A stretch of DNA of 64,000 nt from Sphingomonadales bacterium (GCA_027491235.1 JAIXWO010000021.1:62001-126000); one strand, 5' to 3'. Counted from the stretch's first letter, positions 20,232 to 30,178 are shown. Numbers and translations are program-made. The notes: generated by a model not told the origin, from the sequence alone.

Positions 20232-21158
20232 TCAGGTGCTGGAGATCGACGTCAAGGTCTCCAGCAGCCAAGTCAAGGCAATATCCTTGGCTTGATCTGG
20301 CCGCCAGATGGCGGCGATTTCCAATTCAGGGGTTGGCAAGGGGGGCGTGATCCATTTCAGCTTCCACTCGCCCGTCAGCGTGCTGGCAAGGCGTTTGGGA
20401 AGGATGGCGACTGCGTTGCTGGCAGCTACGATGCGCGCAAAAATAAGATAATTGCCCATTGTCAGCCGCAAATTGGCCTGCTTGCCAAGGTCGTCCCACA
20501 ACATCATCTCGTGGTTGAACGCAATGCGAGGCAAGGCAGAATAGCCGATATGCCGCAGGGCAAGAAATTCGTCCGCCCCCATGCCTTCATAGAGCGCCTC
20601 GTTATCCGCCGCCCCGATACAGACATAGGTATCTTTGTAGAGCACGGTCTTTTCCATTCCGGAAGTTCTGAGCGCATTGGCTGGAATGACGAACAGGTCG
20701 ATATCCGGCCGCGCAGCGCGGTTAAGAAATTGCGGCCTCATATCGATAAAGTCGAAGGATAATTGCGGCGCGTCTGCCGCCGCGCGCGCGAGCAGCGGTG
20801 CACCGAAAAGCGCGGCGATATAGTCCGCCGTCGCGATAACAAGGCGGCGTTCAACCGTCTCGATCTTGCCTAAGGACTTGCTGAGGACGGTCCGCACGCC
20901 ACTGAGCAATTCTGCGACATCAGGCATGATCTGCTCCGCCAGCGGCGTCGGCACCATCTCGCTTCCGGACCATGTGAAAAGCTCATCACCGAGCGCGAGC
21001 CGCAAACGATTGAGCGCGGCACTGACCGTTGATTGGGCAAGGTTTAGGGTCTTCGCTGCGTTGGATACGTTGCGGGTAGTCCAGATCGCCTCCAGCGTTA
21101 CCAGCAAGTTGACATCAAAATCCCGAAGCTGCATCCGAAAGTCCCTATCGCTATTCAC
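20232..21158 (-). CDS. LysR-family transcriptional regulator
   Basis: LRDFDVNLLVTLEAIWTTRNVSNAAKTLNLAQSTVSAALNRLRLALGDELF; divergent from the meta-cleavage operon. Confidence 0.93.
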   Translation of the reverse strand: MNSDRDFRMQLRDFDVNLLVTLEAIWTTRNVSNAAKTLNLAQSTVSAALNRLRLALGDELFTWSGSEMVPTPLAEQIMPDVAELLSGVRTVLSKSLGKIETVERRLVIATADYIAALFGAPLLARAAADAPQLSFDFIDMRPQFLNRAARPDIDLFVIPANALRTSGMEKTVLYKDTYVCIGAADNEALYEGMGADEFLALRHIGYSALPRIAFNHEMMLWDDLGKQANLRLTMGNYLIFARIVAASNAVAILPKRLASTLTGEWKLKWITPPLPTPELEIAAIWRPDQAKDIALTWLLETLTSISST

Positions 21159-21214
21159 AATAGTGATTATCCAAATATATCGTATACGGCAATAGGCGCA
21201 GTTGGGTTAGCTGT

Positions 21215-21247
21215 CTCCCCCTAATCACGAATCGTGATGCTGGGGAG
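21215..21247. promoter_or_regulatory. Inverted repeat (LTTR-box-like / SD-sequestering hairpin) upstream of the dioxygenase gene
   Basis: CTCCCC-CTA-ATCACGA-A-TCGTGAT-GCT-GGGGAG; the right outer arm GGGGAG is the apparent Shine-Dalgarno, 6 nt before ATG 21254. Confidence 0.6.
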
Positions 21248-21253
21248 AGAGCT

Positions 21254-22153
21254 ATGTCTGAAGTTCAAAATCTCGCTTATGTGGTGATCGGTGCGAGCGA
21301 TCTCCCGGCATGGCGTTCCTTCGCAACCGAGATCGTTGGCATGGGGACAACCGAAGCCGCTAATGGCGCGCTTGGCCTCCGGCTGGATAATCACCCTTGG
21401 CGCCTGTTGATCGAACAGGGCAGCGATGACGATCTGACCCATGCCGGCTGGGATCTGTCGTCCGATGCGGAGCTGGACGCATTTATCGCGCGGCTTCGCT
21501 CAAAAGATGTGGCGGTTCGCGAAGAGCCGATCGGCTTCGCCGAAGCCCGCTGCGTCAAGCGGCTTTTCAGCATCGAAGATCCCAACGGCTTCCGCCACGA
21601 ATTTTTTGCGGGCCGGACAGGTCTTCAGAATGATGGCGGGTCTCTTTCGTCCATCTTGCGGGGCGACGGTTTCGTGACAGACGAGCTCGGCATTGGCCAT
21701 ATCCTCCCCGTCTCCAAGGATTATGACGAAGGTGTGCGCTGGTACACCGACGTGCTTGGCCTGCGCTACAGTGACCGGATCCGTCAGGAAATGGCGCCGG
21801 GCATCTATGCGGATGCGACCTTCTTCCACAGCGCGACCGGCCGCCATCATTCGCTCGCGACCGGCGCGTTTCCCTCGCCGAAACGGCTCAACCATCTCAT
21901 GCTCGAATATCGCGACATGAACGATGTGGGTCTGGCGTGTGACCGCGCGAAGAAGGCGAACGTGCCGATTGTGCTGGAACTCGGACATCATCCCAATGAC
22001 CAGATGTTCAGCTTTTATATGCGCACGCCGTCGGGATTTGGGCTCGAACTGGGCCATGGCGGCGTGGTCATCGATGAGGCGACCTGGGAACCGCAGCTTT
22101 ACGATGTGTTGTCGGACTGGGGCCATACCCGCAAAATGGCGATGGTGGATTAA
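21254..22153 (+). CDS. Type I extradiol ring-cleavage dioxygenase (VOC fold; HsaC/BphC-like)
   Basis: 299 aa; C-terminal-domain metal ligands in GIGHILPVSKDYDEGVRWYTDVLG (His), RLNHLMLEYRDMND (His) and GFGLELGHGG (Glu). Confidence 0.88.
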   Translation: MSEVQNLAYVVIGASDLPAWRSFATEIVGMGTTEAANGALGLRLDNHPWRLLIEQGSDDDLTHAGWDLSSDAELDAFIARLRSKDVAVREEPIGFAEARCVKRLFSIEDPNGFRHEFFAGRTGLQNDGGSLSSILRGDGFVTDELGIGHILPVSKDYDEGVRWYTDVLGLRYSDRIRQEMAPGIYADATFFHSATGRHHSLATGAFPSPKRLNHLMLEYRDMNDVGLACDRAKKANVPIVLELGHHPNDQMFSFYMRTPSGFGLELGHGGVVIDEATWEPQLYDVLSDWGHTRKMAMVD

Positions 22154-22154
22154 C

Positions 22155-22709
22155 ATGTCCGCAACGCTGACAGCCACGCCGCGCCAAAAAGTCGCGTCTG
22201 AGGCGGCCTGCCCATCACCCGACCTGTTCCGGCAGGGCATGCGTCGGCTTGCAGGCGCCTGTACCCTCATCACATCGGTTGCACCGGGGCAGGGCAGCGC
22301 AGGCTGGGCAGGCATGACAGCGACAGCAGTCACATCCGTTACGGCGGAGCCCGCCCGCTTATTGGTTTGCATCAACCGATCAACCTGGGTGCACAATATC
22401 ATCAGCCAGTCAGAGGCGATTGGTGTCAACGTTCTGGGCGACGACGCGCTTCACCTCGCCAAGCTATTTGCGACAGGCATCCCGGCCGCCGAAAAATTCG
22501 CGCAAGGCAGTTGGCTGACCGCCGCTTCAGGGGCGCCCCTGCTGACCAACGCGTTGGTCAGCTTTGACTGCATCGTTGCCGAACGCGTGGCCGCAAGCAC
22601 GCACGACATTTTCCTCTGCGACGTCCGCGACATTTTCCTGCGCGACGACGTGGGGGAACCGCTCATCTACTTCAACGGCACATTTATGCCGGAACATCCA
22701 ACCCATTGA
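22155..22709 (+). CDS. Flavin reductase-like protein (HsaB-like monooxygenase reductase component)
   Basis: From ATG 22155; FRQGMRRLAGACTLITSV, GMTATAVTSVTAEPARLLVCINRSTWVHNII, EPLIYFNGTF. Confidence 0.85.
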   Translation: MSATLTATPRQKVASEAACPSPDLFRQGMRRLAGACTLITSVAPGQGSAGWAGMTATAVTSVTAEPARLLVCINRSTWVHNIISQSEAIGVNVLGDDALHLAKLFATGIPAAEKFAQGSWLTAASGAPLLTNALVSFDCIVAERVAASTHDIFLCDVRDIFLRDDVGEPLIYFNGTFMPEHPTH

Positions 22710-22735
22710 ATTAAAAAAGCGAGAGGAAATTCGTC

Positions 22736-23932
22736 ATGAAAACTGCAGTCATCGAACGACCCTTTGAAACCATACCGACAAGCGACGAATTGGTTGACCG
22801 CGCGGCGGCTATGGTGCCGGGCCTGCGCGCCCGCGCAGACGAAATTGAAGCGGCCCGACAGGTGCCGCACGACGTGATCGAGATGTTCAAGGAAGCCGGC
22901 TTTTTCCGCATCCTTCAGCCCAAAGCCTATGGCGGCTGGGAAATGAACCCGATCGTTTTCATGCGCGTCCTCGGAGAACTGGGTCGGGGCTGCTGCGCCA
23001 GCGCCTGGGTCATGATGATCCTCGGCGTTCACAACTGGGAGTTCGGCCTGATGGACCCCCGCGCCGCCGAGGACGTGTGGGGGGAAGATGACGAGGCCAT
23101 CATCGCTTCTTCCTATCCGCCCATGGGAGAACTCACCAAGGTGGAAGGCGGTTGGCGCCTGAAGGGTCAATGGCCGACGTCAAGCGGCGGCGCCCATGGC
23201 GACTGGTGCTTTATTGGCGCGCTGGAAAAGAACGCGCAGGGCATTCCGGTTGATCGTCATGCTCTGCTGGTAAAGCGCGAAGACTATGAGATCATCGACG
23301 ATTGGACCACGTTCGGTCTGTCTGGGACGGGATCCAACAGCCTGCGCATCAATGACGCGTTCATCCCCGATCACCGCGCTCATTCGATGATCGATTACAA
23401 GCTCGATGATCGTGGTACCAATTATCTGTTCCCGTTCGCAATGGTGTTCTACTCATCGGTGTCGTCGGTCATCATCGGCTTTGCGCAAGGTGCGATCGAC
23501 GTCTTTATTGAGCAAATGCAGGTCCGCGTTGACAATGGCAGCGGCGCAGCGACGCGGCTCAGCCCGTATGTGAAGGACCGGCTGGCCAATGCCGTGACGA
23601 AGGTCCGCTCGTGCCGCGCGCGCATGGAACAGATGATGGCGCATTGCACGGAAATCGTGGAGCGGCGTGAACTTGTCTCCACCGAAGACCGGATCCATTA
23701 CATGCTCGACATGGCGCGGATCGGCCGGGAATGCGAAGAAGCCGTCCTGACCATCTATAAGTGCACCGGCGCACGCGGCCTTTACAAGAAGAACCCAATC
23801 CAGCGCTATCTGCGCGACGTGCTGGCCGCGGCTAACCACATCACCCAAGATGCCGATAACAATGCCGGCGCGCTGGGCGGCTATCTGCTCAGCGGAGAAC
23901 TGCCGCCCTTGCTCTATGGAAAGCCACAGTAG
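22736..23932 (+). CDS. Acyl-CoA-dehydrogenase-fold flavin-dependent monooxygenase (HsaA-like)
   Basis: 398 aa; RQVPHDVIEMFKEAGFFRILQPKAYGGWEMNP, GDWCFIGAL, ALGGYLLSGELPPLLYGKPQ; adjacent to the flavin reductase. Confidence 0.85.
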   Translation: MKTAVIERPFETIPTSDELVDRAAAMVPGLRARADEIEAARQVPHDVIEMFKEAGFFRILQPKAYGGWEMNPIVFMRVLGELGRGCCASAWVMMILGVHNWEFGLMDPRAAEDVWGEDDEAIIASSYPPMGELTKVEGGWRLKGQWPTSSGGAHGDWCFIGALEKNAQGIPVDRHALLVKREDYEIIDDWTTFGLSGTGSNSLRINDAFIPDHRAHSMIDYKLDDRGTNYLFPFAMVFYSSVSSVIIGFAQGAIDVFIEQMQVRVDNGSGAATRLSPYVKDRLANAVTKVRSCRARMEQMMAHCTEIVERRELVSTEDRIHYMLDMARIGRECEEAVLTIYKCTGARGLYKKNPIQRYLRDVLAAANHITQDADNNAGALGGYLLSGELPPLLYGKPQ

Positions 23933-23941
23933 GTCTGACCC

Positions 23942-24742
23942 ATGTCCATTCGCATATGGCATCAGAGCTTTACAGTTCTCAGCGACCTCGCCGCTTATGA
24001 CGAGGCGCTGAGGGCACATTTCCGGCGCGTTTCGCGGCCGGATACCGTAATCGATATGCACGGCATGCGGCCGGGCACCTATCGCACCAATTATCCGGGT
24101 GACGATATCAAACATGCCGGGCTCCAGTTTCTGCACGCGTTACAGTTCATGCAAGGCGCCGTGCAGGCGGAACGCGAAGGCTATGATGCATATGCGCTCA
24201 GCACCTTGCCGGAGCCTGGGCTGCATGACATCCGGACGCTCGTCTCTATTCCGGTGATTGGCTACGGCGAATGCGCGGCCCGTGCCGCCATATCAGACGG
24301 ACGGAAATTTGGTGCGCTAGTGTTCATCCCTGAACTCGCGGAACTTTTCCGCGACAATGTCCGTCGACACGGTCTGGGCTGTCGGCTGGTTGGCGCGAAT
24401 GATGTCGGCTTTCGCTTCACGGATGTGCTTGCGGGCTTTCACCAACCCGGGCCGTTGATCGACCGTTTCCGAACAGCCGCCCGGTCGCTGATAGAACGTG
24501 GCGCGGAGGCGATCGTGCCTGGCGAAGCGCCCCTCAATGTTCTGCTCGCGATGAACGGCGTGAACGACGTGGATGGGGTTACCGTCGTCGACTCTCTGGG
24601 GGCCTGGGTCCGCGCGGCAGAGCACGCTGTGGATGCCCGTCGTGCGGGCGAAGAAGCCGCTCGAACAGGATATTTCGGCGCAGTTGTGGATAGCCAGCGG
24701 CGTGATGAAATTCTCGATTTCTATGGACTGAATCCACGATGA
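23942..24742 (+). CDS. Asp/Glu/hydantoin racemase superfamily protein lacking both canonical Cys residues
   Basis: DAYALSTLPEPGLHDIRTLVSIPVIGYGECAARAA and GAEAIVPGEAPLNVLL resemble racemase motif blocks, with Thr and Glu at the usual Cys positions. Confidence 0.7.
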   Translation: MSIRIWHQSFTVLSDLAAYDEALRAHFRRVSRPDTVIDMHGMRPGTYRTNYPGDDIKHAGLQFLHALQFMQGAVQAEREGYDAYALSTLPEPGLHDIRTLVSIPVIGYGECAARAAISDGRKFGALVFIPELAELFRDNVRRHGLGCRLVGANDVGFRFTDVLAGFHQPGPLIDRFRTAARSLIERGAEAIVPGEAPLNVLLAMNGVNDVDGVTVVDSLGAWVRAAEHAVDARRAGEEAARTGYFGAVVDSQRRDEILDFYGLNPR

Positions 24743-26100
24743 CCTTGGAAGCTGTTGATGTTGTTATTGTTGGCGGCGGGGCTGCCGGCTGGTCGGCGGC
24801 GCTTGCGGCGGCACAGTCCCCTGCCTCAGTGGCGTTGTTTGAGAAATTGCCGGAATCTGGTGGCTCCTCGGCGCTTAGTGGCGGCTGCCTTGCCTTTGCA
24901 GGAACAGACCTGCAGGCGCAGAATGGCGTGTCCGACAGCCCGGAACAATTATTTCGGGATCTTATCGAGGTCGGCCATCATGAAAATGACCCGGCGCTTG
25001 TGCAGACTTATTGCGACGCGCAGCTTGCCACCTATGATTGGTTGAAAGGGGCAGGTGTCCGGTTCAGTCCAGTCATTGAAACGGCGTCGGGCCAGTCGGT
25101 GCCGCGCGTACATACAGTTGACCCCGCCGACATGGTGCGCATGCTAAAAGCGGCTGCCCTCGCCACCGGGCGTGTCACCTATCAGGCTCAGGAGCCGGTG
25201 GCAGGCCTAATGATCGACGAGAGCGGAGGTGTCACCGGCGTCCGACTGGAGGATGATAAGCTGGTCAGCGCGACCAAAGCCGTCATTCTGGCAAGCGGTG
25301 GCTTCGCGAAAAACCCCGAGCTGATTGAGCGCTATGCGCCGCAATACCTCGAAGCCGTTTTTGTGGCCGGTGCCGGATCGCAGGGCGATGGACTTCGTAT
25401 GGGGACCGAACTGGGCGCCGATCTGTGCGATATGACGCATATCAAGGGCACGTTCGGAAAACACCCGACGGATGAAACCAACGATCACAGCCTGCAGGCG
25501 GTCTACAAAGGGGCGATCGCGGTTAATCAGGACGGCCAGCGCTTTGTGAACGAAAGCATCTCCTACAAACTGCTCGGCGATGCAGTTATGGCCCAGCCTT
25601 GGCACACGGGCTACCAAATCCTCGATCAGGGCATTTTCGACACCGGCGATGACCGGGTCCGTATCCTTGATTTCGGACGGCGTCTCGAAGAGGGTCTGTT
25701 CTATGTCGGGGAAACACTCGAGGATCTTGCCCGGCAAATTGAAATCGAAGCAGATGTACTCGTTGAGACGGTCCGCCGATATAACAGCTATGTCGAGACC
25801 GGGCAGGACCCGGAATTTGGTCGAACACACCTCGTCCATACGCACGGTCAATTGTGTAAGATCGAGGCTGGTCCCTTTTATGCTTATCCATCTACAGCGG
25901 TCGTCTTTGGCACTTATTGCGGCCTGAGAATTGATTGTGACACCCGTGTGCTCAGACCAGATGGCAGCCCGATCAAAGGCCTTTTCGCAGCAGGTGAGGT
26001 GACAGGCGGCTTTCATGGGGCAGCCTATATGACAGGTTCAGCGCTCGGTAAGGCCGTCGTCTTTGGCCGGATCGCCGGTGCCCAGGCGGCAGTATCGTGA
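24739..26100 (+). CDS. FAD-binding flavoprotein, fumarate reductase/KstD/TcuA-like (third copy)
   Basis: VDVVIVGGGAAGWSAALAAAQSPASVALFEKLPESGGSSALSGG; C-terminal GLFAAGEVTGGFHGAAYMTGSALGKAVVFGRIAGAQAA. Confidence 0.88.
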   Translation: MTLEAVDVVIVGGGAAGWSAALAAAQSPASVALFEKLPESGGSSALSGGCLAFAGTDLQAQNGVSDSPEQLFRDLIEVGHHENDPALVQTYCDAQLATYDWLKGAGVRFSPVIETASGQSVPRVHTVDPADMVRMLKAAALATGRVTYQAQEPVAGLMIDESGGVTGVRLEDDKLVSATKAVILASGGFAKNPELIERYAPQYLEAVFVAGAGSQGDGLRMGTELGADLCDMTHIKGTFGKHPTDETNDHSLQAVYKGAIAVNQDGQRFVNESISYKLLGDAVMAQPWHTGYQILDQGIFDTGDDRVRILDFGRRLEEGLFYVGETLEDLARQIEIEADVLVETVRRYNSYVETGQDPEFGRTHLVHTHGQLCKIEAGPFYAYPSTAVVFGTYCGLRIDCDTRVLRPDGSPIKGLFAAGEVTGGFHGAAYMTGSALGKAVVFGRIAGAQAAVS

Positions 26101-26843
26101 ATATCCTAGTTCTGATTGCTGGCGTTCACGATCCTAAATGGCCAGTGGCACCCATCGGGAAGGACGCTCCCCCGCCCAGCGATCATCAGATCATGAGCCC
26201 TTTTGATGAAGCTGCCTTAGAAATGGCGCTGCGCGTGCGAGATGCTGACCCTGAGACCAAGATAGCCGTTCGGGTTTTAGGATGCGCAGCAGGGATAAAG
26301 CTTGCCAGAAGCGCGATGGCGCTAAACATATCAGACGTCGCCACTATCGATCTGGACCGGCAATGGGACCAACTGGCAACCGCGCGCGCCCTTGCCCCCT
26401 TGTGCGCGTCAGCTGATGTCATCCTCATCGGTCGTGAGTTTGGCGACTATGACGACGGGCTTATCCCCTCAGCCTTGGCCGGCATGGTTGACCTTCCCTT
26501 TTTCTCACGTGCCCAGACGATTGAACCGGGATCGACTCTGCGCTTTTCGAGAGAGGGGGACATGCGCACCGAAACCTATACGCTGAAGGGGCCAACCCTT
26601 GTAAGCGCAACAAACGATCGGCGGACGCGACTGCGTAAGCCGCTTATGAAGAACGTCATGATGGCGCGTAATGCCGAAATTGGTGCTCACCCCTGCCCAA
26701 CGGCGCTAACAACCGAACTGACGCTGACGAACGCCACACCGCGCACCTCTGCTCGTAGCCAAACCCATTGCAAAATGCTGGCGGGGGAGCCCGCAAAGCA
26801 GGCACAGATGCTGGCCTCTCTCCTTTGGGAAGCAAGAGGATGA
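26097..26843 (+). CDS. etfB: Electron transfer flavoprotein beta subunit-like
   Basis: GTG start; MNILVLIAGVHDPKWPVAP..MSPFDEAALEMALRVRD; DVILIGREFGDYDDGLIPSALAGMVDLPFFSRA; translationally coupled to neighbours. Confidence 0.8.
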   Translation: MNILVLIAGVHDPKWPVAPIGKDAPPPSDHQIMSPFDEAALEMALRVRDADPETKIAVRVLGCAAGIKLARSAMALNISDVATIDLDRQWDQLATARALAPLCASADVILIGREFGDYDDGLIPSALAGMVDLPFFSRAQTIEPGSTLRFSREGDMRTETYTLKGPTLVSATNDRRTRLRKPLMKNVMMARNAEIGAHPCPTALTTELTLTNATPRTSARSQTHCKMLAGEPAKQAQMLASLLWEARG

Positions 26844-27589
26844 GCAATTGGCAGATCCTGTCCGTCCAATGCGACGGCATACTCCCAACACCTTTGCCAA
26901 AATTAGCTGCGGCGACTTTGCTGGTCTTTCCAGCAAATAGCGTGGGCGAGGAACTGGCGGGTCGCTATTCCGTACAAACGGGTGCTGTCGCCTTGGGCCG
27001 GATTACCGGTCTAACAGTTGATGGTGGTGATCTTATCGCCACGCGCAGCAGCCATGGCGGACACCTTTCTCTCGAATTGCGCGTGGCACCTGGTTTGGCG
27101 GTCGCAACATCCCTTGAGTCCCAATTTTGCACAGGAAGCCTATCGCTTGGTGCGCCAGATCCGCGCTTGTTGCTGACGTTTGGCCCTTTGCCAGATCAAG
27201 GGGGTAATCTGGGGAGTGCCCGTATCGTTATTGGCGGGGGAAGGGGTTTAGACGAGGTGTGCTTTGCACATCTCGACAATATTGCTCGACAATTGGGTGG
27301 TGCCGTGGGCGCAAGTCTCCCGGCCGTTGACCTAGGACTTGCGCCTGTGTCGCGGCAAGTTGGGCAGTCAGGAAAGTTCGTCAACCCAGAGATTTATTTT
27401 GCTGTGGGTATGTCCGGCACGCCCCAGCACTTCGCTGGCGTAGGGGCGCGTGCAAGGATTATTGCCCTGAATTCAGACCGAGAAGCCCCGATATTCAAGT
27501 TTGCGGAAGCTGGCATCGCAGGGGATGCGGCCACCTTTCTTCCCCTGCTCACTGATGCTCTTTCAGCCCTTGAAGGACAATCCAAATGA
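26840..27589 (+). CDS. etfA: Electron transfer flavoprotein alpha subunit-like (short, 249 aa)
   Basis: From ATG 26840; IVIGGGRGLDEVCFAHLDNIARQLGGAVGASLPAVDLGLAPVSRQVGQSGKFVNPEIYFAVGMSGTPQHFAGVGARARIIALNSDREAPIFKFAEAGIAGD. Confidence 0.85.
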   Translation: MSNWQILSVQCDGILPTPLPKLAAATLLVFPANSVGEELAGRYSVQTGAVALGRITGLTVDGGDLIATRSSHGGHLSLELRVAPGLAVATSLESQFCTGSLSLGAPDPRLLLTFGPLPDQGGNLGSARIVIGGGRGLDEVCFAHLDNIARQLGGAVGASLPAVDLGLAPVSRQVGQSGKFVNPEIYFAVGMSGTPQHFAGVGARARIIALNSDREAPIFKFAEAGIAGDAATFLPLLTDALSALEGQSK

Positions 27590-28419
27590 AACTCGCACGA
27601 TTTGGCCCGCCCGGCGCGGAACGCCCGGCACTGGTAGATGCTGAAGGCAATCTCCGCGATGCGAGTGCGCTTGTACCCGACATCACCATCGCTGCGCTCG
27701 ATCGACTAGCAAGCGTTGATCCCTACTCGTTGCCGGTCGCGCCTGCCGGCGTGCGCCTAGGTATTCCCTATTCAGGCATCGGCAAGTTTCTTGCCATTGG
27801 CCTCAATTACAAAGATCACGCGTTGGAGAGCAACTTGCCCATCCCAAGCGAGCCAATTCTTTTTTCGAAAGCGATTAGCTGCCTTGCTGGACCGAATGAC
27901 GATGTTCCCTTGCCCAGAGGATCAGAACATTCGGATTGGGAAATTGAGCTTGGAGTAGTGATTGGAAAGCCAGCTCGATATGTCGAGGCCGCCAATGCAC
28001 TCGACCATGTTGCGGGCTATGTCCTCATCAACGATTTGTCAGAACGGTTCGATCAACACCATCGTGGCGGAAGCTGGGACAAGGGCAAGGGGCATGATGG
28101 CTTCGGTCCCGTCGGCCCCTGGCTTGTGACCCGCGATGAGCTTGGGGACGCCAAGGGCCTGCGCATGCATCTAAGCGTCAATGGTACGACCATGCAGGAC
28201 GGAACAACCGACAACATGATCTTCGGCATCGCCGAGCTTGTCGCCTATGTCAGCCGCTTCTGCACCCTTTTGCCCGGCGACCTCATTGCCACCGGCACGC
28301 CGGCTGGCGTGGGCGGCGCCAAGAAACCACATCCGATTTTTCTAAAATCAGGCGATTTAATCTCACTTTCGATCGACGGCCTTGGCGGGCAGCATCAACG
28401 CGTTTTCGCCGCAGTTTGA
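27586..28419 (+). CDS. Fumarylacetoacetate hydrolase (FAH) family protein
   Basis: FLAIGLNYKDHALESNLPIPSEPILFSKAISCLAGPNDDVPLPRGSEHSDWEIELGVVIGKPARYV; TGTPAGVGGAKKP. Confidence 0.92.
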   Translation: MKLARFGPPGAERPALVDAEGNLRDASALVPDITIAALDRLASVDPYSLPVAPAGVRLGIPYSGIGKFLAIGLNYKDHALESNLPIPSEPILFSKAISCLAGPNDDVPLPRGSEHSDWEIELGVVIGKPARYVEAANALDHVAGYVLINDLSERFDQHHRGGSWDKGKGHDGFGPVGPWLVTRDELGDAKGLRMHLSVNGTTMQDGTTDNMIFGIAELVAYVSRFCTLLPGDLIATGTPAGVGGAKKPHPIFLKSGDLISLSIDGLGGQHQRVFAAV

Positions 28420-28448
28420 AACTCCTTATTCACTGACGAAAGATTAAT

Positions 28449-29234
28449 ATGACATCCATAAATCTAGCCGATGCCGCCAAGCAGCTGCGCGCTGCCTATA
28501 GGGGTGGCGCAATTATGCCGTTGCGCGACTACCTTGCCCCAACCGATTCTGCGGGCGCCTATGCGGTGCAAGAGATCAACACGCGGTTCTGGGAGTCCGA
28601 AGGCCGCCGGATCGTCGGCCGTAAGGCGGGGCTGACCGCAAAGGCGGTGCAGTTGCAGCTGGGCGTGGACCAGCCCGATTTTGGCGTGTTGTTCGAAGAT
28701 ATGCAGATCACCGATGGCGGACATCTCGATCCCTCGCGCTGCTTGCAGGCGAAGGCGGAAGCTGAGATTGCATTCGTGTTGGGGGCGGACCTGCCGTCGC
28801 CCAAGACCACGCCGGACGAAGTTGCTGTGGCTGTTGCCAGCGTGCATGCCGCGATCGAGATTGTCGACAGCCGCATCGCCGATTGGAAGATCACTTTTGC
28901 CGATACGGTTGCCGATAATGGCTCCTCGGCCTTTTTCGTGCTGGCAGGGGGTGGTCAACCGCTCGCCGGGCTCGATCTGGAAGGCGCGCCGATGGTCATG
29001 ACGATCAATGGCGAAACCGTCTCGACGGGCATCGGCTCGGCCGCGCTCGGCAATCCGCTGAATGCCGCTGCCTGGCTTGCCTGCACGCTGGCAGAACGGG
29101 GGGAACCATTAAAGGCGGGCGATATCCTGTTGGCGGGCGCTTTGGGACCGATGGTTGCGCTCAAGGTGGGCGATCATGTGGTAGCCGATGTTCGTGGCAT
29201 CGGCTCCTGTTCCTTCACCTTTACGAAGGGCTGA
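28449..29234 (+). CDS. 2-keto-4-pentenoate hydratase (HsaE/MhpD-like)
   Basis: [80 protein letters not shown]. Confidence 0.9.
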   Translation: MTSINLADAAKQLRAAYRGGAIMPLRDYLAPTDSAGAYAVQEINTRFWESEGRRIVGRKAGLTAKAVQLQLGVDQPDFGVLFEDMQITDGGHLDPSRCLQAKAEAEIAFVLGADLPSPKTTPDEVAVAVASVHAAIEIVDSRIADWKITFADTVADNGSSAFFVLAGGGQPLAGLDLEGAPMVMTINGETVSTGIGSAALGNPLNAAAWLACTLAERGEPLKAGDILLAGALGPMVALKVGDHVVADVRGIGSCSFTFTKG

Positions 29235-29236
29235 TC

Positions 29237-30178
29237 ATGGCCAAGACCAAAGTTGCGATCATCGGGTCCGGCAATATTGGGACCGATCTGATGATTAAGA
29301 TCATGCGCCTGTCCGAAACACTTGAAATGGGCGTGATGGTCGGCATCGACCCCACCTCCGATGGTCTGGCGCGCGCCAAACGTATGGGCGTTGCAACAAC
29401 GCATGAGGGGATCGACGGGCTGATTGCCATGCCCGAGTTCAAGGACATCGGCATTGTCTTTGATGCAACCAGCGCCGGCGCACACAAGCGCAATAACGAG
29501 CTTGTGCGGGCCGCCGGCAAACGCATGGTCGATCTGACCCCGGCCGCGATCGGGCCTTATGTGATCCCGCCCGTGAATGGTGAAAGTTGCCTGGATGCCA
29601 AGAATGTCAACATGGTGACCTGTGGCGGTCAGGCGACGATCCCGATCGTCCATGCAGTGAACCGCGTCTCCAAGGTTCATTATGGCGAAATCGTTGCCTC
29701 GATCAGTTCTAAGAGCGCGGGGCCCGGCACACGTGCCAATATCGATGAGTTTACGGAGACGACGTCTCAGGCGATCATGGATGTCGGCGGTGCCAGCCGC
29801 GGCAAGGCGATCATCATCCTGAACCCAGCCGAGCCTCCGCTTATCATGCGCGATACGGTCTACTGTCTGTGTGACGAAGCTGACCGGGAGGCGATACGTC
29901 AATCGGTCGAAGCGATGGTCGCAGAGGTTCAAAGCTATGTGCCGGGCTATCGCCTCAAGCAAGCAGTCCAGTTCGAACATATTGGCTCCAACAAGCCACT
30001 GCACATCCCGGAGATGGATGGCTCGTTCACCGGCCTCAAGGTCAGCGTCTTCCTCGAAGTGGAGGGCGCTGCACATTATCTCCCGGCCTATGCCGGCAAT
30101 CTCGACATCATGACCTCGGCAGCACTGAAGACCGCCGAGAAGATCGCCCACCGCATGGGCGCAGGAGCTGCAGCATGA
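29237..30178 (+). CDS. mhpF: Acetaldehyde/propanal dehydrogenase (acylating) (HsaG/MhpF-like)
   Basis: [69 protein letters not shown]. Confidence 0.95.
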   Translation: MAKTKVAIIGSGNIGTDLMIKIMRLSETLEMGVMVGIDPTSDGLARAKRMGVATTHEGIDGLIAMPEFKDIGIVFDATSAGAHKRNNELVRAAGKRMVDLTPAAIGPYVIPPVNGESCLDAKNVNMVTCGGQATIPIVHAVNRVSKVHYGEIVASISSKSAGPGTRANIDEFTETTSQAIMDVGGASRGKAIIILNPAEPPLIMRDTVYCLCDEADREAIRQSVEAMVAEVQSYVPGYRLKQAVQFEHIGSNKPLHIPEMDGSFTGLKVSVFLEVEGAAHYLPAYAGNLDIMTSAALKTAEKIAHRMGAGAAA

